Positions 17,385 to 27,149 of a stretch of DNA of 64,000 nucleotides are shown here, one piece after another. The notes under the pieces were generated by a model that was given only the letters and a program-made list of their open reading frames with translations, had not been told where the DNA came from and did not search any database. The stretch spans positions 124,001-188,000 of the forward strand of contig CANNFT010000006.1 in assembly GCA_947503895.1 (NCBI GenBank), written 5' to 3'. The stretch's first letter is position 1. The number at the start of each line of letters is the position of its first letter. A program made the translations under genes and the position numbers. The stretch is from an uncultured Saccharospirillaceae bacterium. Lineage in GTDB: Bacteria > Pseudomonadota > Gammaproteobacteria > Pseudomonadales > Oceanobacteraceae.

Positions 17385-20300
17385 ATGGCCGCTTCATTCG
17401 TTCATCTTCGCATACATTCTGAATTCTCCCTCATGGACGGAATCGTCCGCGTCAAAGGGTTGATCAAAAACGTTGCTGCAAACCATCAGCCTGCGGTGGC
17501 ATTAACCGATCAATCGAACATGTTCGCCTTGATTAAATTTTACTCAGGCTGTCTTTCCGCCGGTATCAAGCCCATTTTGGCGGCCGATATTTGGTTAGAA
17601 AATGAAGATGAACCCGCCAACCCTTGGCAGATGACTCTAATTGCTCAAAATGAAGTGGGCTACCGGCATCTAACCGAGTTAATCAGCTCTGGCTTTACCG
17701 ACAATCAACATCATGAATTTGCACAGGTTAAGCGCGAGTGGTTGGCCGAGAAATCGGAAGGCTTAATCGCTTTATCGGGGTTTCAGTCAGGGGACATTGG
17801 CGATGCTCTGCTTCGCGATAAGCTTGAGCTGGCCAAATCGTATTTACAGCACTGGCAGAGCATTTTTCCTAATCGATTTTATTTAGAGCTACAGCGAACC
17901 AGCCGCCCGAGAGATGAAGAGCTGGTCCAAAAAATGGTGCAGCTGGCGGCTGAAATGGGTAGCCCTGTGGTAGCAACCAATGATGTGCGGTTTATCGAAA
18001 AAGATGATTTTTACGCACATGAAGCACGCGTCTGCATTGGGGATGGCGTTGTACTAGATGACCCTAGACGTGAAAAGCGCTACAGCGAAGAGCAATACTT
18101 AAAAAGTGCGGAAGAAATGTCGGCGCTCTTCTCCGACATTCCATCCGCCTTGAGTAACACATTGGAAATTGCAGAACGATGCAGTGTTCAAGTTTTATTA
18201 GGTAAATACTTCTTACCCGAGTTTCCAATACCAGACGGGTTAACCGAAAACGAATTCTTCCGCAAAATCTCCTATGAAGGACTTGAGGAGCGGCTCGAAA
18301 CCATCTTAGATAAGGCAGATCCTGAGTACGACGCAAAATACCAAGTGTACGTTGATCGATTGGAATTTGAATTGGATATCATTATTCAAATGGGATTCCC
18401 AGGCTACTTTCTAATCGTAATGGACTTCATACAGTGGGCGAAAGATCACGACATACCCGTTGGACCGGGCCGAGGATCAGGTGCCGGTTCACTGGTCGCT
18501 TACGTGCAGAAAATTACCGATCTGGATCCATTGGAATATGACCTGCTTTTCGAGCGATTTCTAAATCCGGAACGGGTCTCTATGCCCGATTTCGATATCG
18601 ACTTTTGCATGGAAAAGCGTGACCGCGTGATTTCATATGTTGCCGACCATTACGGCAGAAATGCGGTATCTCAGATCGTGACATTTGGCACCATGGCTGC
18701 GAAAGCAGTGGTGCGAGATGTGGCGCGGGTACAGGGCAAATCCTATGGCTTAGCCGATAAACTGTCGAAATTAATTCCGGGTGACCCCGGCATGACCTTG
18801 TCTAAAGCATTGGATATGGAGCCGGCGCTTAAAGAATTCTTGGATGGTGATGAGGAAGCCCAAGAAATTTGGGAAATGGCGACCAAATTAGAAGGGGTCA
18901 CCAGACAAACCGGTAAACATGCGGGTGGGGTGGTGATCGCTCCCACTAAATTGACCGACTTCTCGCCGACGCTGTGCGACGAAGACGGCAGTGGCTTGGT
19001 GACGCAATTCGATAAAAATGATGTTGAAACCGCCGGCTTGGTGAAGTTCGACTTCTTGGGGCTAAGAACGCTAACCATCATTGATTGGGCTTTGAAAACC
19101 ATCAATGCATTGCGCGCAAAAACCCATGAGCCGCCACTGCGAATTGAAGAAATTCCACTCACAGATGAAGCCTCATTTAGTTTATTGAAAGAAGCTAAAA
19201 CCACCGCCGTTTTCCAGTTGGAATCGCGTGGCATGAAGGATCTTATCCGACGTCTGCAACCCGATACACTTGAAGAAATGATCGCACTGGTGGCCCTGTT
19301 TAGACCGGGCCCACTGGAATCAGGCATGGTTGACGACTTTATCAACCGTAAGCATGGCCGTGCAGAGGTGGCGTATCCCCATCCAGATTTTCAGCACGAA
19401 AGCTTAAAAACCATATTGGAACCTACCTACGGCGTTATCGTATACCAAGAACAGGTTATGCAGATTGCGCAGACACTGGCGGGCTACACGCTGGGTGGCG
19501 CTGACATGCTGCGTCGGGCTATGGGTAAGAAAAAGCCCGAAGAAATGGCGAAGCAGCGTGATACTTTTAGAGAAGGTGCTGCCAGTCAAAATGTAGATCC
19601 TGGCTTAGCCATGAAGATCTTTGATTTGGTAGAAAAATTTGCCGGTTATGGCTTCAACAAATCGCACTCAGCAGCGTATGCAATTGTTTCTTACCAAACA
19701 CTGTGGTTAAAAACGCATTATCCCGCGCCCTTTATGGCCGCTGTACTGACATCCGATATGCAGAACACCGATAAGGTGGTGACGTTTATTGAAGAGTGTC
19801 GAGAAATGGGATTGGAGTTGATATTACCGGATGTGAATCAATCACAGTTTGGTTTTACCGTAAATGATGATGGCTCCGTGGTTTATGGGTTAGGAGCGGT
19901 GAAAGGGGCGGGTGAAGGCCCCATCGAAGCGATTTTAAAAGCTCGTGCAACCGGTGAGCCATTCAAAGATATTTTTGACTTTTGTAAGCGCGTTGACAAA
20001 AGTAAATTGAACAAACGTGTGATGGAAGCCCTCGTAAGGTGCGGAGCATTTGATAATATTGGCCCCAGTCGATCAATATTGTTTGCCAGTATTGAGGATG
20101 CTTTAAAAGCGGCCGATCAAAATGCTAAAAACCAAGCGGCCGGCATGATTGATATGTTTGGCGCGGTGGAAGAAGAAGCTGATATTAATCCATATGACGA
20201 TTACCAAGGCAAAGTGCGTGATTGGAACTTAAAAGAAAAGTTGCAAGGCGAAAAAGACACGCTGGGTTTATTTGTCACGGGTCATCCGTTTGATGAATAC

Positions 20301-20867
20301 GAGAAAGAAATTCGGCGTATTGCGAAAACCAGCATCAGTAATTTACAGCCCGATAAAAAAACGCAAAAAATAGCAGGGATCATTGTGGGTCAACGCGTCA
20401 TGAAAACCAAACGCGGTGGCAATATGGCGATTCTGACCATTGATGATCGTACAGGCCGAATAGATGCACGACTGTTTACGGAAACCTATGAACAATTTAG
20501 AGACAAATTGTTATTGGATCATTTAGTGGTGTTAGATGTAGAAGTCAAACATGACAATTACAATGATTCATTAGGTGCTAATGTGAATCATATTTGGAAC
20601 ATTACGGAAGCACGGAGCAGCTTTTGTGCCGGCATCAAACTGACGTTAAATGAACAAAATATGAATGGCCGAACGACGCGTTTGCTTCATGAAAAATTAG
20701 CGCCTTTTCAGGAAAATGGCAGTCCAGTTTGGATTGATTATTATCGCAGTGACGCTAAGGCACGCATTCGGTTAGGCGATGCTTATCGCATAGAACCAAC
20801 GGATGATTTGTTCTACCGATTGCAGCATCAATTTGGTGATGACGCGGTAGAGTATGTGTACGAGTAG
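17385..20867 (+). CDS. dnaE: DNA polymerase III alpha subunit
   Basis: A 1160-residue protein, the normal length for DnaE. It begins with the PHP domain (VHLRIHSEFSLMDGI, residues ~6-20), carries the palm catalytic motif PDFDIDF (about 402-408), the conserved FNKSHSAAYA segment (about 756), a helix-hairpin-helix/tau-binding region and a C-terminal OB fold (about 990-1070). It is the replicative polymerase catalytic subunit, active in the cytoplasm within the Pol III holoenzyme. In many gammaproteobacteria accA sits between dnaE and tilS; here there is only a 258-base gap. Confidence 0.98.
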   Translation: MAASFVHLRIHSEFSLMDGIVRVKGLIKNVAANHQPAVALTDQSNMFALIKFYSGCLSAGIKPILAADIWLENEDEPANPWQMTLIAQNEVGYRHLTELISSGFTDNQHHEFAQVKREWLAEKSEGLIALSGFQSGDIGDALLRDKLELAKSYLQHWQSIFPNRFYLELQRTSRPRDEELVQKMVQLAAEMGSPVVATNDVRFIEKDDFYAHEARVCIGDGVVLDDPRREKRYSEEQYLKSAEEMSALFSDIPSALSNTLEIAERCSVQVLLGKYFLPEFPIPDGLTENEFFRKISYEGLEERLETILDKADPEYDAKYQVYVDRLEFELDIIIQMGFPGYFLIVMDFIQWAKDHDIPVGPGRGSGAGSLVAYVQKITDLDPLEYDLLFERFLNPERVSMPDFDIDFCMEKRDRVISYVADHYGRNAVSQIVTFGTMAAKAVVRDVARVQGKSYGLADKLSKLIPGDPGMTLSKALDMEPALKEFLDGDEEAQEIWEMATKLEGVTRQTGKHAGGVVIAPTKLTDFSPTLCDEDGSGLVTQFDKNDVETAGLVKFDFLGLRTLTIIDWALKTINALRAKTHEPPLRIEEIPLTDEASFSLLKEAKTTAVFQLESRGMKDLIRRLQPDTLEEMIALVALFRPGPLESGMVDDFINRKHGRAEVAYPHPDFQHESLKTILEPTYGVIVYQEQVMQIAQTLAGYTLGGADMLRRAMGKKKPEEMAKQRDTFREGAASQNVDPGLAMKIFDLVEKFAGYGFNKSHSAAYAIVSYQTLWLKTHYPAPFMAAVLTSDMQNTDKVVTFIEECREMGLELILPDVNQSQFGFTVNDDGSVVYGLGAVKGAGEGPIEAILKARATGEPFKDIFDFCKRVDKSKLNKRVMEALVRCGAFDNIGPSRSILFASIEDALKAADQNAKNQAAGMIDMFGAVEEEADINPYDDYQGKVRDWNLKEKLQGEKDTLGLFVTGHPFDEYEKEIRRIAKTSISNLQPDKKTQKIAGIIVGQRVMKTKRGGNMAILTIDDRTGRIDARLFTETYEQFRDKLLLDHLVVLDVEVKHDNYNDSLGANVNHIWNITEARSSFCAGIKLTLNEQNMNGRTTRLLHEKLAPFQENGSPVWIDYYRSDAKARIRLGDAYRIEPTDDLFYRLQHQFGDDAVEYVYE

Positions 20868-21125
20868 CCGCAGAAAATAAGCGATACATCGTCAATTATA
20901 AAACAAACACGGCGTGGGAGATTCGCTTTAAATCATTCTCCCTATGCCGCAGCATTATATTACTCATGAAGGGAAGGGGATTCGCACTTCCCATTACCGT
21001 TAACTACAATGTGAAAATAACTGGGTGATCGATTGTTAGAACCGCAGCATAAATTGGCCACTCAATTCACGGAAGATTTGAATCAGCCATTTTACCCTCT
21101 ATCTATTCAAGCTGGTCAGTAGTTC
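20868..21125. other. dnaE-tilS gap with a possible 29-codon leader frame
   Basis: accA, common at this position in relatives, is absent. A short frame with a TTG start (21033) and a TAG stop (21120-21122) ends 3 bases before tilS. It could be a leader peptide or a remnant, but no ribosome binding site or homology is seen. Confidence 0.25.
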
Positions 21126-22412
21126 ATGCCATTTAGTGCTTCATCCCAAGACATTACATCGTCTATTGTTCAACTGCTTAAACTGAACCCTTGTCAGCAT
21201 TACTGGGTGGGGTATTCAGGCGGTGTTGACTCGACCGTGTTGTTGCATGCACTCAGTCAAATGCCGATTTCACTCTCTGCAATTCATGTTCATCACGGGC
21301 TGTCGGATCACGCTGACGACTGGGCCAGACATTGTCAGCGAGTTTGTGACGAACTGAATGTGCCTTTGATGATCGAGCGGGTGGAGGTCGATTTGCAGGA
21401 CGGTGGATTAGAGCAAGCTGCCCGCAGTGCTCGGCAAAGCGTCTTCAAACGCTTTATTCGTCCCAATGAAGGTTTGCTGCTTGGGCACCATAAAGACGAC
21501 CAAGTTGAAACCTTTATGATGAGGCTCATGCGCGGTTCCGGCCTCACGGGTTTGACTGTGATGGATGAACAGCGTGACTTTTACAGTGGTAAATTAATGC
21601 GGCCATTGTTGGAGTGCTCACGTGAGGATATCGAAGCGTATGCTCAAGCGAACGCATTAAGCTGGATTGAAGACGAATCAAATTTAGATACAGACCTCGA
21701 CCGAAACTGGTGGCGGCAAATTCAATTACCGGCGATATATGCACGCTATCCTCAAGCAGCTCAAAGTATTCTGAAAACGGTTTCAGTGTTACAAGACGAA
21801 CACCGTCTGCTGACCGAATTAATTCAGCCTATTTATGAAGGCGTGATTGACGATAAAAGGCGATTAGATATTAATAAGTTGTCTCGTCAAAACTCTAACC
21901 TCCAAGGACAATTGATCCGCAAATGGTTAGAAGACACGTTGCATTACCCTTTATTGTCGGATAAGCACATTCGCATATTATTAAAAGATTTCTTAAATAG
22001 CCGAGATGATGCGGAACCTGTTTTTCGTTGGGCTGACAACGAAATTCGTCGCCATACCGGCAAGCTTTACATAATGAAACAATTGCCAGCCTTGCCCAAT
22101 CACATTCAACCGTTGCCCCTCGAAGGTGAAGTGCGTTTATCATTAGGTCGTTTAAAAGTGGCGGCTGGCAAAGGGCTGAAGCCCAGTGACTATGTGATAG
22201 GTGTCTACGACGGCACGCTGAAGGCAAAACCGGTAGGACGACCGACAAAAGTCCTTAAAAAGTGGTTTCAAGAATTCTCCATACCGCCATGGCAAAGGGC
22301 TTACTGGCCCATTGTGCTAAAAGGTGAGCAGGTGGTGGCCGTACCTGGATTGTTCATTTGTGAGGGTGTGGTGAGCGAAAACGGTCTAGCGATTGATTAT
22401 GAGCCATATTGA
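21126..22412 (+). CDS. tilS: tRNA(Ile)-lysidine synthetase
   Basis: A 428-residue protein with the N-type ATP pyrophosphatase PP-loop SGGVDS (about residues 31-36), the TilS signature RSARQSVF and HHKDDQVETFMMRLMRGSG (about 97-147), and a C-terminal TilS_C domain (about 350-420, GRPTKVLKKWFQE). It converts C34 of the tRNA(Ile) CAU anticodon to lysidine so that AUA is read as Ile; the gene is essential in most bacteria. Full length, no defects seen. Confidence 0.97.
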   Translation: MPFSASSQDITSSIVQLLKLNPCQHYWVGYSGGVDSTVLLHALSQMPISLSAIHVHHGLSDHADDWARHCQRVCDELNVPLMIERVEVDLQDGGLEQAARSARQSVFKRFIRPNEGLLLGHHKDDQVETFMMRLMRGSGLTGLTVMDEQRDFYSGKLMRPLLECSREDIEAYAQANALSWIEDESNLDTDLDRNWWRQIQLPAIYARYPQAAQSILKTVSVLQDEHRLLTELIQPIYEGVIDDKRRLDINKLSRQNSNLQGQLIRKWLEDTLHYPLLSDKHIRILLKDFLNSRDDAEPVFRWADNEIRRHTGKLYIMKQLPALPNHIQPLPLEGEVRLSLGRLKVAAGKGLKPSDYVIGVYDGTLKAKPVGRPTKVLKKWFQEFSIPPWQRAYWPIVLKGEQVVAVPGLFICEGVVSENGLAIDYEPY

Positions 22413-22599
22413 GAATTGTAAGGCAATGTCATCGCTGAGTTCAGTGTTCGAGTGACGCATCGAAGAAACGTCGGAAATTGCCAAGAAAATCGACTTTTCT
22501 TCTGAGGTGTTCTCTAACTTTGACAGGCTGCTACCCTTAACAGAGCTGAATATGCTGAATTGCAGATGAATTGGGCAGGAAATGATCGCAAAACATGGG

Positions 22600-22605
22600 T
22601 ATAAT
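22600..22605 (+). promoter_or_regulatory. Probable -10 element for the DEAD-box helicase gene
   Basis: Perfect TATAAT 88 bases upstream of the helicase start, inside a 280-base gap after tilS. No good -35 hexamer was found at standard spacing. The roughly 80-base leader would fit the long untranslated leaders of cold-shock helicase genes. Confidence 0.4.
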
Positions 22606-22692
22606 GTCCGCCAATCACACACGTTAAACCCTCCAGATCGCGCATCAAAGAAAAATGCCCATCCGGTAATATTCCCGACAATAGGTTAATTC

Positions 22693-24570
22693 ATGTCAGA
22701 AACATCCGCTGGTTTTGCCAGCCTTGGCCTCCCGTTCGCTTTGCTTCGAGCTGTTGAAGAGCAAGGCTATGAGCAGCCGTCCCCGATCCAAGAACAAAGT
22801 ATTCCCGAATTACTAGCTGGTAAAGATGTATTGGGGTTGGCCCAAACAGGTACCGGTAAGACAGCAGCATTTACTTTGCCAATATTGGCCCGTACCTCTG
22901 CCGAAGTACGTGAGCCACAGGTATTGGTTTTAGCCCCAACGCGTGAACTGGCGCAGCAAGTAGCTGCGGCGTGTGAGTCTTACGCCAAACATATTCCAGG
23001 TGTTAAAGTAGCCTCCATATACGGCGGCCAAGACTTTGGCACTCAGTTCCGTGCACTAAAAGCCGGCCCACAATGGGTCGTCGGAACGCCGGGTCGAATC
23101 ATGGACCATATTCGACGCGAAACCCTAAAGCTCGACACCATTAAAGCCGTTGTATTAGACGAAGCCGATGAAATGCTGCGTATGGGCTTTATCGATGATG
23201 TTGATTGGATTCTTTCCCACGTGCCTAAACAGCGTCAAGTGGCACTCTTTTCAGCCACCATGCCGCGTCAGATTCGTGATGTTGCTGAAAAGCACTTAAA
23301 CGATCCTGTAGAAATTCGTATTAAATCCAAGACCGCCACCAATGATTCCATCAAGCAAAAATATTGGTTGGTGAATACGGATAAAAATGAAGCCATGCTG
23401 CGTATTGCTGAAACCGCTGATTTTGACGCCATGATGGTCTTTGTACGTACAAAACAAGCGACTGAAGAAGTGGCTGAATATATGCGCACCAATGGCTACC
23501 GTTGCGAAGCGCTAAACGGTGATGTTGCTCAGGCACAGCGTGAGCGTGCCGTAGGCCGCTTAAAATCAGGCCATCTTGACATGCTAGTAGCCACAGATGT
23601 TGCTGCGCGTGGACTGGACGTTGAGCGTATTAGCCACGTAATTAACTACGATATTCCTTACGATGCTGAGAGCTATGTACACCGTATCGGTCGTACGGGT
23701 CGTGCAGGGCGTACCGGTGAAGCCATTTTGTTTGTTCGCCCGCGCGAGCGCAGAATGCTTGGCACGATTGAGCGAGTGACTCGCCAAAAAATTGAAGAGA
23801 TGCCACTGCCTTCAGCAGATGATGTGAACGCCAAGCGCCGCGAACGCTTTAAAACTAAAGTTCTAGAGAGCTTAGATGGTCGCGACATTGACATTTTCAA
23901 AGGCATTATCAGTGAACTGTTGACTGAAAACGAAGAGCTGGACCCAATTGATTTAGCCGCCGCGGTGGCTCAGCTGGGACAAGGTCGTAAGCCGCTTTTC
24001 ATAAAAGAATCAGAACGTAAGCGTCGTGATCGTGATGATCGTCCTGAACGAAACGAACGTGGTAGCCGCAATGAGCGTGGAAACCGCGATCGTGATCGTG
24101 ATAGAGGACGCGAGAACAAAACGATTGATCGTAAGCCAATGCCACTGAAAGATGATCCGTCGGTTCCAATGAATCGATACCGTATTGATGTCGGTTATAA
24201 CGACGGCGTTAAACCCGGTAACATCGTGGGTGCGATTGCTAACGAAGCCGATATCGAGAGCCGTTTCATCGGTCACATCGAAATCTTTGATGATTTCGCC
24301 ACGGTTGATTTGCCTGATGGCATGCCAGGTGATGTCATGAAACATCTGAGCAAAACACGTATCTGTGGACGTCCTCTGAATATTGAAGACGTGAATGCGC
24401 CAGCCAGCGAAAAACGGGGAGAGCGCAAGCCGAGAAGATCAGATGGCGGCAAACCAAAATCAAAGTCTTTTTCGAAAGACCGTCCTGCCAAAGACGGTGC
24501 TAAAAAGAAATCTTACAAACCAAAAGACAAAGATGGCCAGACGCGTAAGCGCCGAGCTACTGGCGAATAA
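22693..24570 (+). CDS. csdA: DEAD-box ATP-dependent RNA helicase, CsdA/DeaD type
   Basis: A 625-residue helicase: Q motif (PSPIQEQSIP, about residues 31-40), Walker A AQTGTGKT (about 54-61), DEAD (about 156-159), SAT, ARGLD and HRIGRTGR motifs, then a DbpA-like RNA-binding domain (about 490-565) and a basic, low-complexity tail rich in Arg/Asp/Glu and Lys. This layout and length match CsdA/DeaD, which remodels rRNA and mRNA during 50S ribosome assembly and at low temperature. Closed by a terminator. Confidence 0.95.
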   Translation: MSETSAGFASLGLPFALLRAVEEQGYEQPSPIQEQSIPELLAGKDVLGLAQTGTGKTAAFTLPILARTSAEVREPQVLVLAPTRELAQQVAAACESYAKHIPGVKVASIYGGQDFGTQFRALKAGPQWVVGTPGRIMDHIRRETLKLDTIKAVVLDEADEMLRMGFIDDVDWILSHVPKQRQVALFSATMPRQIRDVAEKHLNDPVEIRIKSKTATNDSIKQKYWLVNTDKNEAMLRIAETADFDAMMVFVRTKQATEEVAEYMRTNGYRCEALNGDVAQAQRERAVGRLKSGHLDMLVATDVAARGLDVERISHVINYDIPYDAESYVHRIGRTGRAGRTGEAILFVRPRERRMLGTIERVTRQKIEEMPLPSADDVNAKRRERFKTKVLESLDGRDIDIFKGIISELLTENEELDPIDLAAAVAQLGQGRKPLFIKESERKRRDRDDRPERNERGSRNERGNRDRDRDRGRENKTIDRKPMPLKDDPSVPMNRYRIDVGYNDGVKPGNIVGAIANEADIESRFIGHIEIFDDFATVDLPDGMPGDVMKHLSKTRICGRPLNIEDVNAPASEKRGERKPRRSDGGKPKSKSFSKDRPAKDGAKKKSYKPKDKDGQTRKRRATGE

Positions 24571-24597
24571 TCCATTCGATTAAATTCGCACTGTCTG

Positions 24598-24629
24598 AAA
24601 GCCGTACACCTTGTGTGCGGCTTTTTTTT
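24598..24629 (+). terminator. Rho-independent terminator after csdA
   Basis: AAAGCCGTACAC pairs with GTGTGCGGCTTT (one G-U pair), followed by eight T. The rest of the gap to 24939 shows only A/T-rich sequence and the leader of the next gene. Confidence 0.9.
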
Positions 24630-24939
24630 GGAATATCACCATTTCCCCTAGCGACATTAAGTCGTGCTTCCCAATTAATCTTTTCTAAGATTTTAGTTTG
24701 AATTATACCGCTTCGACACATTCAGTATTTGTTTTAAAAGACGACGTTCTGATATAAAACGGGCCGCATTTGACCAGTTCATATGCGAACCGAGGATCTC
24801 CTGCAGTTTACTCATCAGATCTACCATCGCCTGTTGGTGGTGTGTGGATGAGCAATTGGAATGCACTCGGATTGAGAAATGTGAAGCCATTTGGATCACT
24901 GCTCACCTGAACTCAAACCTTGAATTAAAAGGACGAAAG

Positions 24940-26031
24940 ATGAAATTATTGAAAGTTTTGGCTACCGGTGCCATCACACTCATGGCTTTGCCTGCGATAG
25001 CGAGTGATGACGCACAATCCGTTAGCCCAGAGTTTAAGTGGAAAACCACCCATGGTGCTTCTTTAGTCGAATTTTCTGACGGTGCGCAGCTTGCGTGCTG
25101 GTACGGTTCGACGTACGAAAAAAATGCAGATGCCCAGGTGTATACGAATTATCGAGAGTCTAATGTAGATTGGGATAACACGGTCTACGGTGTAGCAGTC
25201 GGTGTGGGTGAACGCGCGCATTTGGGATTAGTCGATAATAAATCCCTTGGAAACTGCTCGCTGTACATTGATGAAAACGAAACGGTTCATATGTATTACA
25301 ACGCTTTAGTGAGCTGCGATGATGAATGGCAGTGCGCCCAAGTTCAATATAAATCCAGCTCAGACCGTGGGCAATCATGGGGTCAAGCCAAACAAATTAC
25401 CACACCCGGTTTTTTAACGCGCAGTAAGCCAGTTGCGTATAAAGACGGAAAAATCATTGTACCTATTCACCTTGAATACCTCATTGGCCGATCGTATGCC
25501 TGTATTTTAGAGCCAGGACAATTTGCTTATCCTCACACGTGTATTGATACAGGCTTTCAATTGGGTGATGGTGAATTCATGACGGGGGACGGTCAAATTC
25601 AACCGACGTTTATTTACGATGAAGCAAAAGATGAAATTTTGGTTTACATGCGCGACACCAAAAAAGATGCCGTACCGTATTCACGTCTTTATAAAGGGGG
25701 CCTATTTGGCCTAACGTGGAAAACCGATAATGGGCATACGAACTTGCCCAACCCAGACTCTGCGGTGGAGATGGTTCGTGATGGAAATGATATTTACATC
25801 ATCCATAATAACGACAGTAAATCTCGTCAGCAATTAACGCTATCACGAGCCAGTATGGATAATCCGTTTGAATTTGAAGTGCTCAAAGTACTTGATGAAG
25901 CTGCGGAAGGTGAACAAGTGAGCTATGCATCAGCCGTCATTGTTGATGGAATATTGAAAGTAGCCTACACGTTCGAAAAAGATTTCATTCGTTATCAAGA
26001 ATTTAAGTTGTCAGAATTGTCATTAAACTAA
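24940..26031 (+). CDS. Secreted sialidase-superfamily (BNR/Asp-box) protein
   Basis: A 363-residue protein starting at the ATG at 24940, preceded by AAAGGA; the longer frame upstream has no signal peptide at its start. A Sec signal peptide spans about residues 1-22 (ending AIAS). The mature part is a predicted six-bladed beta-propeller with a classic Asp box SSDRGQSW (about 139-146) and weaker repeats, as in PF13088-type exo-sialidase-like proteins. The catalytic Arg triad of true sialidases cannot be confirmed by eye, so substrate is open; a glycan-directed periplasmic or secreted role is likely. Monocistronic, with its own terminator. Confidence 0.75.
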   Translation: MKLLKVLATGAITLMALPAIASDDAQSVSPEFKWKTTHGASLVEFSDGAQLACWYGSTYEKNADAQVYTNYRESNVDWDNTVYGVAVGVGERAHLGLVDNKSLGNCSLYIDENETVHMYYNALVSCDDEWQCAQVQYKSSSDRGQSWGQAKQITTPGFLTRSKPVAYKDGKIIVPIHLEYLIGRSYACILEPGQFAYPHTCIDTGFQLGDGEFMTGDGQIQPTFIYDEAKDEILVYMRDTKKDAVPYSRLYKGGLFGLTWKTDNGHTNLPNPDSAVEMVRDGNDIYIIHNNDSKSRQQLTLSRASMDNPFEFEVLKVLDEAAEGEQVSYASAVIVDGILKVAYTFEKDFIRYQEFKLSELSLN

Positions 26032-26062
26032 GTCCATTTTTAATGATTGACCTTTCTTAAAT

Positions 26063-26098
26063 AACCCCCACTCTCGCTACTCGCAGAGTGGGGGTTTT
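26063..26098 (+). terminator. Rho-independent terminator after sialidase-like gene
   Basis: AACCCCCACTCT (26063-26074) pairs perfectly with AGAGTGGGGGTT (26085-26096), followed by T-rich sequence. It lies between convergent genes. Confidence 0.9.
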
Positions 26099-26129
26099 CT
26101 TTGCATAAAATAGTGCACCCTAAGTTTTA

Positions 26130-26735
26130 TCAATCAGAATTACCGTAGAGCGCAAAAAACATCGTGCAAATATCGTTGGCGATTTTTTCATGTTGTGAGC
26201 TGGGTATCTCTTTCTCGCCCATTAATAACTGAGGCCACAGCGCTAAGGATTTAATGAGTCCATAAAAATGCTTACATGCGGCTTCTGGATCTTCAACGTT
26301 TAATGCACCTTTTAAGCTAGCCTCTTTAAACCACAGCGTGAGATGTGATTCCTCTTTATTAATATGGCTAAGCGTTTCATCCGCCAGAGCTTGATTGTGC
26401 ATAAACTCAGCTAATAAAACTTTGAGAATACCTTTGAAGTGCGGATCACTGACCAACGCCAGCTCGTTTAATGCAGCTTGTTTGAGTTGATCATAAACGG
26501 AAACGTCAGCCAAAAAAGTCACATCCACCGCTTGATTAGCGGTTTGCCAAACTTGCTGTGCGATGGAATTAAAAAGCGTGGCCTTAGACTCAAAGTGGTT
26601 ATAGACCGTTCGCTTGGACACGCTTGCGGTCGCTGCAATGGCGTCCATACTGGTGCCTTGGAAGCCATTTCTTTGAAACTCCTCAATGGCTGCATCCACT
26701 ATGGCTTGTCGTTTTCGCTTGCTGAGAGTGGGCAT
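26130..26735 (-). CDS. TetR/AcrR family transcriptional regulator
   Basis: A 201-residue regulator; start set at MPTLSKRKRQ because an AAGAGAT ribosome binding site precedes it. The HTH (about residues 10-55) includes FQGTSMDAIAATASVSKRTVYNHFESK, a textbook TetR recognition helix. The C-terminal half resembles TetR_C domains of the AefR type. It is divergent from the MBL-fold lipoprotein gene, whose leader contains a 13-base perfect inverted repeat, the obvious candidate operator. Ligand unknown. Confidence 0.93.
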   Translation of the reverse strand: MPTLSKRKRQAIVDAAIEEFQRNGFQGTSMDAIAATASVSKRTVYNHFESKATLFNSIAQQVWQTANQAVDVTFLADVSVYDQLKQAALNELALVSDPHFKGILKVLLAEFMHNQALADETLSHINKEESHLTLWFKEASLKGALNVEDPEAACKHFYGLIKSLALWPQLLMGEKEIPSSQHEKIANDICTMFFALYGNSD

Positions 26736-27149
26736 GGCGATCTCTTCACTCGTTTCGTTTGTTCGATAAATCACTAAAGGGACTCTATAAAGTCAGTTTA
26801 AGCTCTGGTCGAGCGGCCTTTTCAAAGACTGTCGCGCTTGACGACAGCGTCAGTCTGCTTGGAAAGGACTCGTCATTTATTAAACGACATCCTGTCGTTC
26901 ACTCGATGGGCGCCTGCGGCATGAGAGTGAAGCAGGAAGCCAAACCCGAGCGTTAAATTGCATGATTAGAGGTGCCCTTTATAAAGGTGCTCTCAAGGCA
27001 GTGCTTGATAGAACCCCTGCTTATAAGGTTTAACAAGGCATTAGCGCTGCGCTTGCAACGATAAATTCTACACTGACTAGTTTACTTTTGAAAATCAATA
27101 AGTACACTCGTCAGTGTACTTATTGCAGCGTATTGATTGGAGTGTGCTG
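26736..27149. other. 414-base divergent control region
   Basis: Between the TetR gene and the MBL-fold lipoprotein gene. It holds the operator at 27070-27125 and a 12-base palindrome CCTTTATAAAGG around 26975-26986 flanked by two GGTGC copies. No convincing gene. Confidence 0.5.
27070..27125. promoter_or_regulatory. Strong inverted-repeat operator upstream of MBL-fold gene
   Basis: CAATAAGTACACT (27096-27108) and AGTGTACTTATTG (27113-27125) are exact complements around 4 bases. A degenerate second copy with the same spacing, ACACT-GACT-AGTTT, lies at 27070-27083. Symmetry and position suggest the binding site of the divergent TetR regulator. Confidence 0.8.

Noticed and set aside
19404..19589. 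Minus-strand frames inside dnaE, mutS and hsdR
   Set aside because: Antisense shadows of long, intact genes with recognised motifs.
20868..21125. Remnant of accA between dnaE and tilS
   Set aside because: The translated 29-residue frame shows no similarity to AccA termini; only the missing synteny is noted.
24693..24899. 68-codon minus-strand frame before the sialidase-like gene
   Set aside because: Overlaps the leader of a well-supported gene, no ribosome binding site or recognisable motif.
26759..26956. 65-codon frame in the TetR/MBL control region
   Set aside because: Composition is not protein-like and it lies in a divergent promoter region.
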